Positions 24,924 through 37,700 of a DNA stretch of 64,000 bases are shown here, in pieces. This stretch comes from Oryzias latipes (taxonomy: Eukaryota > Chordata > Actinopteri > Beloniformes > Adrianichthyidae), in the NCBI RefSeq assembly GCF_002234675.1, contig NC_019870.2:5154485-5218484 (forward strand). The letters are read 5' to 3'. Position numbers and translations under genes: made by a program. How positions within the stretch are numbered: position 1 is the stretch's first letter; every line of letters begins with the position of its first letter. The notes under the pieces were generated by a model. That model had not been told where the DNA came from, ran no database searches, and worked only from the letters and a program-made list of their open reading frames with translations.

Positions 24924-27269
24924 TGCCCAAGGGTTATAACATGTCCTCCATCATCAGAAAAATGCCACAAGAACATGGCACAGAGAAACATGTCCTGCAG
25001 CTACATGTGTTTTTGGTCCTCCCAGCTTTTGAACCAGCAATCTAGTTGTTTTTTTGTTTTTGTTTTCATATGATGTCATGTGATGTGAAGGAAGGATTGG
25101 AAGTCCAGCATGTTGTCTTTGAGCAGATGAAAAAAAGAGACTTTGTGTTGGGGTTCAACTCGGGGTTCAACCCGAGTTGGTGCTTGAAGAAATTTTGAAA
25201 AGAAACAAAACATGGAAGAAAGTGAAATACTTTATATAAAGGGTTTAAAGAGAGCGTAAGAAGGGATGACTGAAATTTATGAGGATAGTAGAAAATTGTA
25301 CATATATCTGACAAGCCATTAAAACTTTGGGGGTTTGCAAATCAATGCATGAATGTGCTAAATTGTTGTGCAACAACAAGATTATTTCTGCATGGCATAA
25401 CGTAACTATATATATCTTTACTTTGTGCTTCAAGAACAACAAATGTTTTTTGAAGCTACAAGTTAAAGAACAACAGCTCAGCAAAGGTTTTCATAAACAA
25501 TTTTTCAGACAGGTTTTGGGGAAAATAACATTTATATAATTTTCAGAAAGCTACCAATTTTTGTGGTGTTTTCTTTTGTGTGCTTGAGAATGATCTTGTC
25601 CACGTTGAAATACAGCCCTTAAAACATGTATTGTTTTTTATGCATTAATTTCAATAAACACAAGAAATTTGACTTATTTGTTGTTGTTGTTGTTTTTTTT
25701 TGAAAGACCACAGAATTCCTGAAACGGTTTTTATTCATTTTTCAGCCTTTGTTAAATAAATAAAAAAGTATAACTGAAATAAAATGCCTCACATTGTCAG
25801 CAATCAGCACCTTCATATTATACTGGACTCGTCTTGATCCGTGGGTCTCTGGTGTCTCTTTTCACAGACATCCGTTCACCTCTCCACATCCGCCATCTCG
25901 CAGGTGTAATATTCTTTTCAGGTGCAGCATGTCCTGACTTGCATCAAATCTGTCTTCATTTTTCCAGCATTATCCTGGAAAAGAAGTTGAATTTTAACCT
26001 CAAAAGAAAACTGTGAGAAGAGTGTTTATTCGTTCCCGTTGTGTCTTCCTCTGTCTTTACTCACTGATCAAAGTCTGGCTATTGTGGTTCCTTTGTGCTC
26101 TACTGCAGGCTCAAACAGCATTTTACATTTCACTGAGTCATGCATCATTTATCACATATGCCGAATAACCTTCAGACTGCAGTTGTGGCTGATTTCATAA
26201 GTGATACTGTGTTGCAGAATTGATTTATAACCCAACAAACACCATTTAGATTTTGGAGCTCTAAACGCAAGGGGATTACTGTTAACATTTTTTGATAGAA
26301 GTGCAATTTAATCATTCAGCTCTCTTGTCTTTTTTCATGTTCTCGCTTCAAATGCATTCTGCAGCTCTTGAGAGCTTTTAAAAAGGGAGTCCTGAGGTGC
26401 AAATGGCAGGGAAAGGTTTGCAGGAAGAGAAAGATGTGAATTACAGTTTTTGCCCTTCCTCCCTGTGGCCTGCAGCCGCTCTGTCTCTCGCAACTCGAGG
26501 GCATTTCCACTTCTTGCATTTGTGATTCAACACACTCTGTAGGTTAATTCCCAGCAACAGCAATAAAATACAGTAAGAGGTCTGGCATCTGAAATCTTCC
26601 TGTTTCCATGGTAACAGTAGTGTTAGGCAACTAGGTCTTACGAATATCATTCTCAGATATGATCTGCCTTTTTTTATTATTATTCAAGTGGCTTCAAGCT
26701 GGCATGCTAAAAAAAAACAATGTTTATATTTATGACGAGACTTACAGATATTAAAGGAAGTAAGGCCAAACATCTGCAAGCAGTTGTGTCTCTGCATGTG
26801 CACCACATCTGTGCGCTCGGCAACCCAGTGAATGTGTTTTTGGCATGTGCTTAGCTGTGATTAATGCGTCTTGCAAGCACGTAGAGCCCAAAGTCTTTGT
26901 GTTTCTACACCCCTTTTCCAAGCTCCTGCTGTTTCCCATAAAACAGATATTTTAATGCTAAACATCTCAAATCAGATGCCAAAACGATTGGGATTTTCAA
27001 ACAGAGCTGAGTGCAGACCTGTGCTCTCCACATGCTGAGGGAATGTTTTGAAGTCAGGATCTTGTTTGGAGCAATTAAAATTTTTGTTAACTTTTTGATC
27101 AAAAAACAGAAAAGAAATCAAAGACAGAAACAAAGAAGTTTTCGTTATAGAGTGGAGCATCTTAAAATTAGATTCTAAGCTAAAAAATAATTTAAAATGA
27201 TCGATTTGGCAGACACTTAAAGTAACCTAAGAATTATTTAACAAAAGGATCCTTTTGAGTTCATGTTTT

Positions 27270-27395
27270 ACTTCGAAGCCCATCGAGACGACTGTTGTTG
27301 TGATTTTGGGCTATACAAATAAAATTGAATTGAATTGAATTGAATTGAATTGAATTGAATTGAATTGAATTGAATTGAATTGAATTGAATTGAAT
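27270..27395 (+). mobile_element. LINE 3' tail ending in an (ATTGA)n array
   Basis: AGCCCATCGAGACGACTGTT, then TTGGGCTATACAAATAAA, then about 14 copies of a five-base unit up to 27395. This is the typical end of an L2-like fish LINE. A further repeat fragment (GCTTATCCCTTCTGGGGTCG) follows at about 27450. Confidence 0.7.
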
Positions 27396-28099
27396 CATGT
27401 AAAATGTTGGCTTTTTTTTATTTTTTTTAAAGAAAGTCAAATTGTTTCGGCTTATCCCTTCTGGGGTCGCCACAGTGAATCAGCCTTTTCACTGATTAGC
27501 ACAGGTAATTTGGCAAAGTTTTATTTTTCTTTTAACTCTGCCCTTTCTGATGCAACCCTTAAAAGAAGAACTCTTTCTCTTACCCCATTTTTGCTTATTA
27601 AAAGAAAAGCTGTCGATGGAGTAAGAACTTTTGACCCTTTTTTAAGGGGCCTGTTTTGGCAGTAAAGTCTTTCACAAGTATGTGTTTCAACTCTTGTTAT
27701 GTTCGTTTTAAACCAAAAATGTCAAAACTAAAAACCTTTTAGAAACCTTCACGTTAAATCTTAAATGAAATGTGTCTGTGGGGAGGATGCCATCACTCCT
27801 TGCACACTACTTCATTGCAACCGGCCTGTGTGATTGGTAAACTCACTAGAGAATACTGAGGGTTAAATTAAGATCTATAGGATTTAAGCAAATTCAGTTA
27901 AAAAAAAAAGTCAGTAATTTGGGATTACTAAGAATTTGCTAATTATTTTTAGAACAAAAAAGAGATAAAAAGCATAAATCTGTAGATGGAATTCTCACAA
28001 AATCTTAAAATGCTTTAAGATATGTTCACATTCCTTTAAAATCTTAGATTTATAAATGAATTAATAATGTTCAATTTTTTCTAGGGGGGGTAAATTTAG

Positions 28100-28270
28100 A
28101 AATTCAAAATTCACCAATAGGTGTGAATGTGAGTGTGCATGGGTGTGTGATTGTGACCCTGGAACAGACTGGTGACCTGTCCAGGATGTCCCCGGCCTTT
28201 GCCCACAAGATAGGCTCCAGCAGCCTGAAAGGGACAAAACGGGTTTAGAAGATGGATGAATGAATGAATT
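28100..28270 (+). mobile_element. LINE/SINE 3'-end fragment with (GAAT)n tail
   Basis: GGTGACCTGTCCAGGATGTC, GATAGGCTCCAGCAGCC and GGATGAATGAATGAA form the well-known 3' end shared by many fish L2-type LINEs and SINEs. No open frame is attached. Confidence 0.65.
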
Positions 28271-29029
28271 AATTTATAAAATAAATTTCCTTTACTTTGC
28301 CAAATTCCTTTTCATTAATTAAAAAACAGAGAAAAATGAAGCATTTGATCCCAAAATAGATGAAAATCCTTCTGTATGAATCAACCTCCCTTTTATAGTT
28401 AGTATTTTTATTAAGTATTATTATTATTATTGACAGTATTCAGTGCTGTTTGTCCAGCCTCAATGAGCTGCAAAACAAAGGTTTTCATTCAATCTTATTT
28501 TTCTCTTTAAAAAAAAGGGGAGATAGAAAGGACAGCGAAAGACAGCAACATTGGGCTTTGTCTTCATCTAGATTGAGTAAAACAGTGTCTGTTTGCTCTA
28601 ACATTCATGGAATAAAACAGCTTTCAGGGGGAAATTGTGTTTTCAGCGGCTAAAACAAATCAATACCACTTCTCTGAAACCTCATTCTTTTTATGAAACC
28701 ATAAAATAAGACTGTCGACAGCGTTCTCATCAAACACTTTAGCGTATCCTGGAAGCACGGAAATGTTATCTTGAGTCTTTAAGCTCTGAAATGGTTGCAT
28801 GCATCTGTGTGGACTCAGAGAAAAATCAACGGGAGGGGGGGGCTCTTCAGGGAGTTTGCTTGCTTTAATCAAAAGCAGGAAAAGAGCCAAACCGTCAGGA
28901 AATGACAGAACTTTCAGGAAGTTTTGAGGAAAAGAATACAGTTTCAGTTTTATTTTCCTGCAGAAAAAGCAGAATTGCCATTCAGGTGATCAATCTATGA
29001 TGAAATCATTTGTGTTTTTCACCATTTTG

Positions 29030-29430
29030 GTAACACTTTATATTAAGATTCCTTAACAAGCTGACATTTATTAGTACATTAGTACATTTACAAGCATCAT
29101 TATTAGGATATTTTAAGGTGCAAATGATACATTTATTGGCATTATAGATGCCTAACACATTTGTCAGTGTTAATTAGCTTAATACGATTTATTAACAACC
29201 TTGTTAACAAATTATTATTATTATTGTTTGGGGTTCTAGTAAGACATTAATTAGCATTATAGATGTCTCACACAAGCCTAAGTGTTAATAAGCTTAAATA
29301 AGTTTTATAAACTAACTTAACAAATTAATGGGCTTTATTAATGTGTAAGCTGCTATTGAGATACTTATTAGCATTATAGATGTCTTGCAAATACCTGAAA
29401 GTGTTAATAAGATTCATTGACAATTTTGCG
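29030..29430. repeat. Degenerate minisatellite with a period of about 116 bp
   Basis: Begins with GGTAACACTTTATATTAAG, a common fish repeat terminus. It then has three units marked by GCATTATAGATG (near 29139, 29254 and 29371), each followed about 30 bp later by GTGTTAAT and AGCTT or AAG. Probably the internal array of a DNA transposon. Confidence 0.6.
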
Positions 29431-29539
29431 ATGACTTGCAATACAAGAAAAAATAAGATTTTTTTTTTAATTATTGCCACAGTTGTAGTTAAATAAAAGT
29501 CAACATAGCTTAAATTGTACTCCAAATGACCCTCGTCTA

Positions 29540-30735
29540 CATAGCAGATGGGCATCTACATAAAAAGACTTCATCCAATTAGTGAAAGATGTGAAGGGGT
29601 CCAAATATCCATTCCATTCCTCCATGCAGATCTCCTCCAGAGCAGTGATGTTTTGGGGCTGTCGCTGGGCAACACAGACTTTCAGCTTCCTCCAAAGATT
29701 GATACTGGCTAGGCCAGCCCAGGACCTTGAAATGCTTCTAATAAAGCTATTCCTTCATTACCCAGGCAGTGTGTTTGGGATCGTTGTCATGCTGAAAGAC
29801 CCAGTAATGTTTCATTTTCAATGCCCTTGCTGATGGAAGGTTTTCACTCAAAATCTGATGATACATGGTCCCATTCATTCTTTTCTTTACATCAGTCATC
29901 TTGATCCCCTTGCTGAAATAAGCCCCAAAGCATGATGTTTCCACCCCCATGCTTTGCAGTAGGCAAAGTGTTCTTTGGATGCAACTCAGCATTCTTTCTC
30001 CTCTAAACACAACAAGTAGAGTTCTTACTAAAAAGTTCTATTTTAGTTTCAACCTCTTCTAGATCATCCAAATCTAAAAACCTTTGGACAGGCATGTACA
30101 TGTATTGGCTTTAGCAGGGAGACACATCTGGCACTGTAGGATCTCGGTCCCTGGCGGTGTAATGTGTTACTGATGGTAGCCTTTGTTGCTAGGGTCCCAG
30201 CTCTCTGCAGGTCATCCACTAGGTCCCCTCGTGTGGTTCTGGGATTTTCGCTCAGCGTTCTTGTAATCATTTTGAGCCCCAGATGGAGAGAGATTATCAT
30301 TTGTCTTCTTGAATGTCTTCCATTTCCCAATAATTGCTCCCACAGTTGATTTCTCATCACCAAGCTGCTTACCTTTTGCAGATTCAGTCTTCCCAGCCTG
30401 GTGCAGGTCAACAATTGTTTCTGGTGTCCATGAACAGTTTTTTGGTCTTGGCCATGGTGGAGTTTGGAGTGTGACTGCATGAGGTTTTGGACAGATGTCT
30501 TTTACATAGACAAAGAGTTCACACAGGTGGTATTAATACGGGTAACGAGTGCAGGACAGAGGATCCTCTTACAGAAGAAGTTACAGGTCTGTCATACCCA
30601 GAAGTGTGGCTTATTTGTAGATGACCAAATACTTATTTTGCACCATGATTTGCAAATAAACTATTTAAAAATCAGACAATGGGATTTTCTGGCTTTTTTG
30701 CCTCATTTTGTCTCCTACAGTTGAGGTATATCTAT
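29540..30735 (-). mobile_element. Decayed Tc1-like transposon, nearly full length
   Basis: Minus-strand translation gives ordered Tc1 transposase blocks: an ATGGCCAAGACCAAAAAACT start near 30455, the helix-turn-helix region with frameshifts, RTTRGDLVDDLQRAGTLATK (about 30170-30240), ISNTLHRQG, then [14 protein letters not shown] and [11 protein letters not shown] (about 29770-29880). Several frameshifts and stops break it, so it is inactive. Confidence 0.85.
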
Positions 30736-30849
30736 GAGGGCTAAAATCTTATCATGATTTTAGCCCCAGTGTTTTATTACTGGCTTTGTCGGTTTCCCCA
30801 CAGCAACACAAAGCCTTAACTTTCTTGTAGTAGTCACCTTTATCAGTAT

Positions 30850-31045
30850 TCAATGTGTTTGGGGTCACTAGTCATATGTGTTAATGGAGGGGAGTGGGAT
30901 GGGTGAAGGGTGGGTTGTGTTTCTATTATAATATTGTGTGGTTTTTTGTTTTTATTTTATTTATTTTTTTAAATGTTGAAGCGCTTTGAGTTGTGCAAAG
31001 TATGCAAAGCGCTTTTTTTTAAAATAAACTTTGATTTGATTTTTT
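30850..31045 (+). mobile_element. LINE 3'-tail fragment
   Basis: GAAGCGCTTTGAGTTGTGCA followed by AAAGCGCTTTTTTTTAAAAT and AAACTTTGATTTGATT is a standard fish LINE 3' end. No reverse transcriptase is attached. Confidence 0.6.
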
Positions 31046-31845
31046 GATTAAAATTACTGGCCTATCTCATCGTTTTAGGTTGCAGAACTTGCACAATCTG
31101 ATACTTTTTGCCCCTCCGTGTGGTTACTTAGTAAACTGACTTGGCTCCAGTTACCATTTGAAACTGACCACCAAAAAAGCAATGAAATGTCCAGTGTCCA
31201 AAAAGTTTGCACAGCTTGGATAATTTAACAAGATTACAGAGAGGAAAAGCTGTGTTCAGATCAGCTTTAATAGTGATTTAATCAATTTATCTTAAGTATT
31301 AATTCTACAAGTTTGAAGGAACAGAGTACACGCACCAAATATTAATTTGATTTTCTTTGGGTTTTTTGTATTTGTTTATTACAAAACAATTGTTTTGGTG
31401 TAAGTACCAACCGGTTTCTAAAAACCTTTAGTTCTGTGAAAGAAACTTGTGGAAGTTTATTTGTGTCATTTGTGAGAGCTTTCCAGGAAAGCTGGTCGCT
31501 TCTCTGAATCATTCTGTCAGGGACAGACATTTCAAAATATTACTGTTTGCCAAAAGCTGCAAAGGGCGTTAAAGAGGATTTGTACTCAACATGCTCAAGT
31601 GCACTGAATGTTCTTGACAGAGTTAGAAGAGCTTCTAACAAAAAATTACAATTGTTTGAACTGAGTTTTGGATGAAAGAAGTTCTAGGAAAAATGGTTTT
31701 AATGCAGAGATGACCAAAAACATATTAAAATAAATAAATTTAAAAAATGACTCAAGTTTAAAACTGTCCATGATCAGTTTTGAGAAACAGTAAAAATGTT
31801 CCTCTGGAATAAATTTTTTAGAACTTACTAAAAATGACAATATTA

Positions 31846-31866
31846 CCCCCCCCCCCCCCCCCCCCC
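31846..31866 (+). repeat. Poly-C tract (21 C)
   Basis: Uninterrupted run of 21 C on the plus strand, G21 on the minus strand. It is in an AT-rich intergenic background. Confidence 0.9.
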
Positions 31867-33094
31867 AAATTGATATAAAAAATAAGAAGAAACATCTCTT
31901 TAGCTATTTCTATTTTTAATTATAATATTCTTCAAGTGTAAAGTAAATATTAATGACCAGAATGTACAATTTTTGAAATCAAGTCTATTACAACTAAGTT
32001 AAAGCAATAATTTTTGTAGATCAACTTGTTTAAATTCTACAAAATCATGCAAAAAGACAGATTTTAGGGAAAAAATGTTACAAAATTAATTTAATAAATG
32101 CAACATAGAAGAGAATTCAAAATCTAAAAATGGTTCTCAGTTGTGTTACCTGAAAACTGCTTTGTGTGTAAAAGAAAAATAGAATTTTGAAGTAGCTAAT
32201 TAACATTTTAAAAAGTTTCAGTGGAAAGAACTTCTGTATTACAAATATCAGTTAACTTGTGCCATTCAAGTCATTTATGAAGTTTCTATTCATCACTGAT
32301 TCAAGGCCCCAAAAAAAAACGCAATTGACGTAATCCAAATAATTCCAAGTAATGGCTATGAACGGAAATATGTCATATTTGTAGGATGAACAAACCCAGC
32401 AATACTGAGACTTAGGAGTGTGAGATTCAAAGTTTTGATAGAAAGCTCCAGGGAGTGGAATGGTGGCGCACAGCAGTAGCAGGGGGTACGCCTACAGGAG
32501 CACGTCTGCTGGTGGCTGGAGATTAAATAGACTGACAAGGTAAGTCTTTCTGGAGAAGCAAACTGCAGGAGGATCCATCTCACTTGAGTTTTGGACAGGA
32601 CAAAACTTGACTGACACAAGCTAGGCTAACAGCTCTGCGATACTGGAAAGTAAACTGAGGGTAAATTCTTAGCCAGAGGGGACTAAAACTGCAATGACAA
32701 TGTCTCCTACTCCCTATATTTTCAGAAGGTCGCAAATGAGAGTCATGAAAGTAAAATTCTCTTATCTGGTTGAGATGATTTGTCTGGGAAGAGGAGGAGG
32801 AAAAAAAGAAGGGAATCGATTACTATAAATCCGAGGGAGATCCAGGTAAAATTTGACTTGAGAGCTTCACAAATATGAACAGCCGGGTTGATAAGGATGG
32901 CAATGATAAAAAACTGAGATCAGGAAGGTATTCCAAGATAAAATGGGATGGAATCACCCCAGCAGTGGGAATAAAGGAGGGGGCAGACCATGTAGGGAGG
33001 ATGAACAAGGCAGAAGAAGGGGATCTGGTGAGGTAATCAACCCCGAAGGACCAAATGGGCTTGGCTTAGGAATCTTGGACAGTGGGATGGACCC

Positions 33095-33425
33095 TAAAGC
33101 TACATTCACACTGGCCGTGGCAACTCGCCTTTAAACAGCCGCCTTCAATGAAACCACTCTGTAAATTTCTGCGTTTTGAGCTTCTGTGTTCAAAACCCTC
33201 ATATCCATGTGTCGCTATGCAAGTTTTTAAGTCTGTTCTTAGGCTCTATGTACAAAACATGCAGCCATTGAACACGCGTTGAAACTTAAACCAGGTTCAA
33301 ATTTTGACAAACACACCAAGCTTCTTCCAACTGTAGCTGGAATACATGCACTAGTAAACAGAATAAAAACAAAAGAAGAAGAAGGTCCCATCCCTGCTGC
33401 TGCTTGCCTGGTGTGAACCCCACGA
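33095..33425. mobile_element. TIR element, copy 2 of 3
   Basis: Shares AGCTACATTCACACTGGC, GGCAACTCGCCTTTAAA and AGTTTTTAAGTCTGTTC-type blocks with the copies at 12562-13071 and 48933-49505. It is truncated or internally deleted relative to copy 1. No open frame of its own. Confidence 0.55.
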
Positions 33426-33959
33426 GCTGAATTCGTGTTCTTGAACAAACAACCTTTTTTGATAAATGCAAGATTTTTCGAAACTGTCCTGTTTAGACAA
33501 ATTTATTATCGCACATCCATTTTGTGCATATTCATAGTCAAGAGTTCCTGAGTTCCAGAATCACAACATCTCAGATATTCCGCAAGCCCCGCACCATGTT
33601 AGAGATGAACCTCTGCAATCTTGAAAAATCTGTGAAAAAGGTAAGACTTTGTTCAATAGCAAAATACCAGAACCTCTTGATTAGGCATCTAGTGGTGAAA
33701 TAAAATTACTCTTTAAACTACTAATTAATTTCACATTTGTAACTCTTCACCCATAACACACAGACTTAGTTTTGGCTCTTTATTTGGACTTTTTCCGTTT
33801 GTTTTCCTGCATAAAAACTTTACTAATGGATTCACTGAATCCAGATGTGCTTCTGCAGCCACGATGACTGCTGGATTTTTCTCTCCTCCCAGTTTGAGTC
33901 ACTATTTCTGCTCAGAGGACAAAGTTATGAATCCACGAAATGAGAAGTTTAAGAAGTAA

Positions 33960-34700
33960 AGAAAAAAATGGACCGGATAACTTTAACAACGGGGTAGAGG
34001 GGGGAAAGGGGGTCCGGCGGGAGTGGATACTAAAAACATGCAGGGGGGAGACTTCCTCGGGGCCTTCAGGAGTCAGGGACAGGGACTTGTAGGAGCTGCG
34101 GACGCGCCATGGATTCGGCAGCGGCGTTTCCCCCCAGTCCCATTGATTTGTATATGAAAACATAGCGCGTTTCTTCTTCTCCCCCCTTCTGGGTTCTGCT
34201 TCTGAGTGATCAGCTGATGAAGAGACTAGCAGCACGCCGCTATGCTGGTTTGCTAATTCTCTCCCCCACAGCTGCAGCCGATCCTGCGCGCCAGCCTGCA
34301 GACTGCAGCCAGGTAAATATGCCCTTTCCATCTTCCTGCTCAGGCTCGGGATTCGGCCAGGGTGCACGGGAAGAGATGGATAAAATGTGCGCGCGCGCGC
34401 ATGGGAAAGAGCGCGTGTGTTTATGTAAGGGCAGGGAGAGGGAGTGTGTAAGAGAGAAAGATGAGGGTGGGTGGGTGCCAGATTAGTCAGGGAAGAGGCA
34501 GACTTGTCAGGAGATAGCACACGCTCGGAGCCGCACGCGCACCCCTGACACCGCGCGCTGGCGCATGCAGTCAATCAGCTGTGTCACACTTCTTTGAGGA
34601 TTACCCTCCAGTATTCTGCTCCAGCCCCCCCGGAGAGAGTCGCGGGGCTTTCAAAGGACGATGTTTTTGTGGCACTTTCCCTCGATGCTGATCATCCTCG
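33960..34700. promoter_or_regulatory. CpG island, likely promoter of the smarca2-derived gene
   Basis: An abrupt rise in GC and CpG content in otherwise AT-rich DNA, with GCGCGCGCGC at about 34390 and many CGCG and CGC motifs. It spans the candidate first exon (ATG 34217, donor at 34313). No other CpG-rich stretch of this size occurs in the window. The 220-codon frame antisense to it (34574-33912) lacks domains and is a product of the GC-rich composition. Confidence 0.65.
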
Positions 34701-37700
34701 CTCGCCATTATAGTCGTAGTTTTTCTTGCTGCAACAAACCGCATGTCTTTTTGTTTTGTTTTTTGTTTCTGCAGCGCGACCCTGCATGATTGATGCATCA
34801 GTGTTCTGCCTTTTTTTCTGTTGCTGCGAGCATGCTCATCTTTCTGGCCTCTAATTGCCTTTGTGGAGATTACAGGCTGCTGCAGATATTTGGGGGGAAA
34901 GCTGCAGTGAAATGGCTGAAAGTAGCTGATTGTAAAGCATCTCGCACATACTGAACAATCATGCTTGTCCTTTTGTATGCATGAAGTAAAAAGGGGAAAA
35001 AATGCGTTTGGAATTGCAGATTATTTTTACATGGAAAGTGCTTTTATTGAAATAAATATCTTCAAGTTTTAGAGCGTGTTCAGCAACCGTGACATTTATT
35101 TTGGAACACAAAAAAGATTTAGTATTCAGGAGAAAAGGTTAACTTTGGCCACCCATGAAATTGTTTTTAAATTATAAATATTTAACTGCGTATCAATTGG
35201 CAAATAGACAACAAATATTAAAAAATTGAAAAATGATCCTGCATAACTCAGTTCATGCAGTTTGGATAAAGAAACTGCCATTCAGGATCATACAGGAACA
35301 GTGTTCCTGTAAGGATCAGTCATTGTTTTTCCATTGTTTGCATTCAGGTCCATTTCTGCTGTCCGTCTTCATTTCATGACTCAGCTGTGTCTTTCATTTC
35401 AATTAGTCCACATCAAAGTTTCTCTTTTTAGGTTTTCTCCTATTCAGGTTTTACATTTGTCAGGGACTGGTGGCATACAGGACCCAATATGCCGGTGACA
35501 AACTAAAACATTTAATAAATAAACTGAAACATGAAGAAAAAAAAAACCATGGAAAACAAAGAGGTGACAAGGCAGAACAGATGACCTGAAAACCAGACAC
35601 TCATATAGGCTTAGGGCAATTAACTGAAGTGAAGACAGCTGAGGATCATGATTACCCTGAAACTGATGTGACTGACTGGGCAACTCAGAACATGACCAAA
35701 ACATAAAAACCAAACTAAAACACAGAACCCTCACAATGTTTTATTTTTGTTATTTTGCGCATTTCATTTCATTTCCTTTCAGGTTTGTCTAGCCTCCAAC
35801 ATTTGGGTCATCCACAACCACATGTTCTTGAGACTGCCTAATGTATTTCTATTGAAATACATAAAACTCGTGCACATGTATTCATTGAGTTTTTTCTCTA
35901 AATATTTTGACACTCTTAACCATATAGTTACTTTATTTAAAACTGAAACCTATTCTTCTTTGAACCCAAAAATTGCAACAACAATAGAACTCTAATTGGA
36001 TTGTCTTTTAGGAGTCCCACAAGGGTTTGTCTCGGGACTGCTGCCTTTCTTCATTTACACATAATGGTAGAAGCCATTTCAAATGTGATTCCATAAAACC
36101 ACCAACAATTACAATATTTTCAGATAATAATAATTGGTCCAGATCATTTCAATAAATCAAATAAATATGAACAACCAATTAATACACTTCTGCAAGTGAC
36201 TGACAGGTTACATTTAAGAGTTTTAAAGGCCACAATTAAGCAGAAACAGAGTGAGAGTTGTTTCATAAAAAACAGGAGGTACATTTTAATAATCAATTCC
36301 AAGTCAAAGATAGATAAGTTAGTAACAGTAACAATAAAATGAATTCACTAATGAGGAGGAGAGTAAACAGAGGAGATGTGCATAGTAAGACAGGTAATAT
36401 CATACTTCCTCTTCACAATAGGCAGTAAAGTGTGACATAGGGATGGGGTAGAATGTAAGTTTGTGTAAAAGCTTGATAAACTATATAGGAAATGCTTTAA
36501 ATGTATGGGGCTCATATTACAGTTTCTTTTCCAAGAAGAAGAAATCTTCCAAATCATCATTTGGAGCAGTGTTTGCCTGTTTTCAGCCAGTGCATCAAAT
36601 GACAGAATGAGTTCTGTTGTGGTGGTTCTCGGGATCAATGTGAGGTTTCGGTCAGTGAACTCCGACCTCTTATTGGTTTGGTTGAAGGTGATGACTCGGA
36701 CTGTCAGCTCCCATATTTAAGATCAGTTGAACAACACTGGCTTCTTCTGTGTCAGCGTTTAGAAATGTTCGGTTAAACTTATCCCTTTAAGATGGGCTCA
36801 GACTGAGGATCTATCAGTTCCAACAGCAGAACATCCATCACATTTTGCTGTTTTAGGGTCTGGTGACACAGCTGAAATGAACTTACAAACCTTTACATTC
36901 TACACAAACTGATATTTTCACTGCACTGATAGGGCGACAGTGGCTCAGGTGGTTGAGCAGGTCGGCCAACGATTTAAGGATCGGCGGTTAGATCCCTGCC
37001 CCCTCCAGTCAACTATCATTGTGTCCTTGGGCAAGACACCCCAGCACCCTGCCTCCAGTGTGGCTCCGCTGGGGTGTGAATGTGTATGAATGTCCCGGTG
37101 ATGGTCAGAGGGGCCGTAGGTGTGAACTGGCAGCCACGCCTCTGTCAGTCTGTCCCAGGGCAGCTGTGGCTACATTAATAGTTACCATCACCAAGTGTGA
37201 ATGAGGAGTGAATGTATAATGGACACAATGTAAGCGCTTTGAGCGACTGGAAAAGCGCAGATAAATTCAACCCATTATTATTATTTTTATTATTATTATT
37301 ATTAACATGTTATATTGGGGTAGTGAGGAGCTGTAAGATAGCAGGAGAGTGTTAACATAAAGCTCTCAGCAAGGGGGGTGGAGTTGCTCCACACCAACAG
37401 TCCTCCCCTCAACTTAGAGGTAAATTTCAAATGAACTTATGCCGCGCCACATCAACTATGTACTAGAATTTGAATTGATTTAACCTTAAACCAACATTTT
37501 TACAACTAAAAGACAATAGATCAAAAGATGATCGGAGTGGGACTTCAATAAATCCTGATGATCCACTCCTTTCTTTCAGTAATTAAATAAAGTGATGGTC
37601 TTGAAGTCCCCTTGCTCGAGCAAAGGACAGGGGTTTTACTGCTAGAATTGCAATATAAATTACTTCTAAGCACAGACTTCAATAAAAATGCCTGATGAAT

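Larger units (their letters stand above)
24930..33950. other. Intergenic region between kank1 and the smarca2-derived gene
   Basis: In human, DMRT1, DMRT3, DMRT2 and the SMARCA2 ATPase exons occupy this position. I looked for DM-domain and SNF2 helicase motifs on both strands and saw none. What is present is LINE tails, a minisatellite, a Tc1 relic, a C21 tract and one copy of a three-copy MITE. A short segment at 33596-33640 (ATG, 15 codons, then a GTAAGA donor) could be an alternative first exon for the downstream gene. Confidence 0.6.

Noticed and set aside
27320-27395. CRISPR-like regular repeat
   Set aside because: A five-base microsatellite at a LINE tail in a vertebrate genome; no spacers.
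24930-33950. DMRT or SNF2 helicase exons expected from synteny
   Set aside because: Looked for DM-domain Cys/His patterns and helicase motifs on both strands and saw none; a profile search is still needed for decayed relics.
33912-34574. 220-codon minus-strand frame over the CpG island
   Set aside because: Low-complexity Ser/Pro/Arg translation of GC-rich promoter DNA without a domain; the plus-strand exon model explains the region better.
36931-37005. Possible tRNA gene
   Set aside because: A and B boxes are present but cloverleaf pairing is poor and a SINE body and LINE-like tail follow, so it is a SINE head.
37019-37204. 61-codon frame rich in Pro and Arg
   Set aside because: Lies wholly inside a tRNA-derived SINE.
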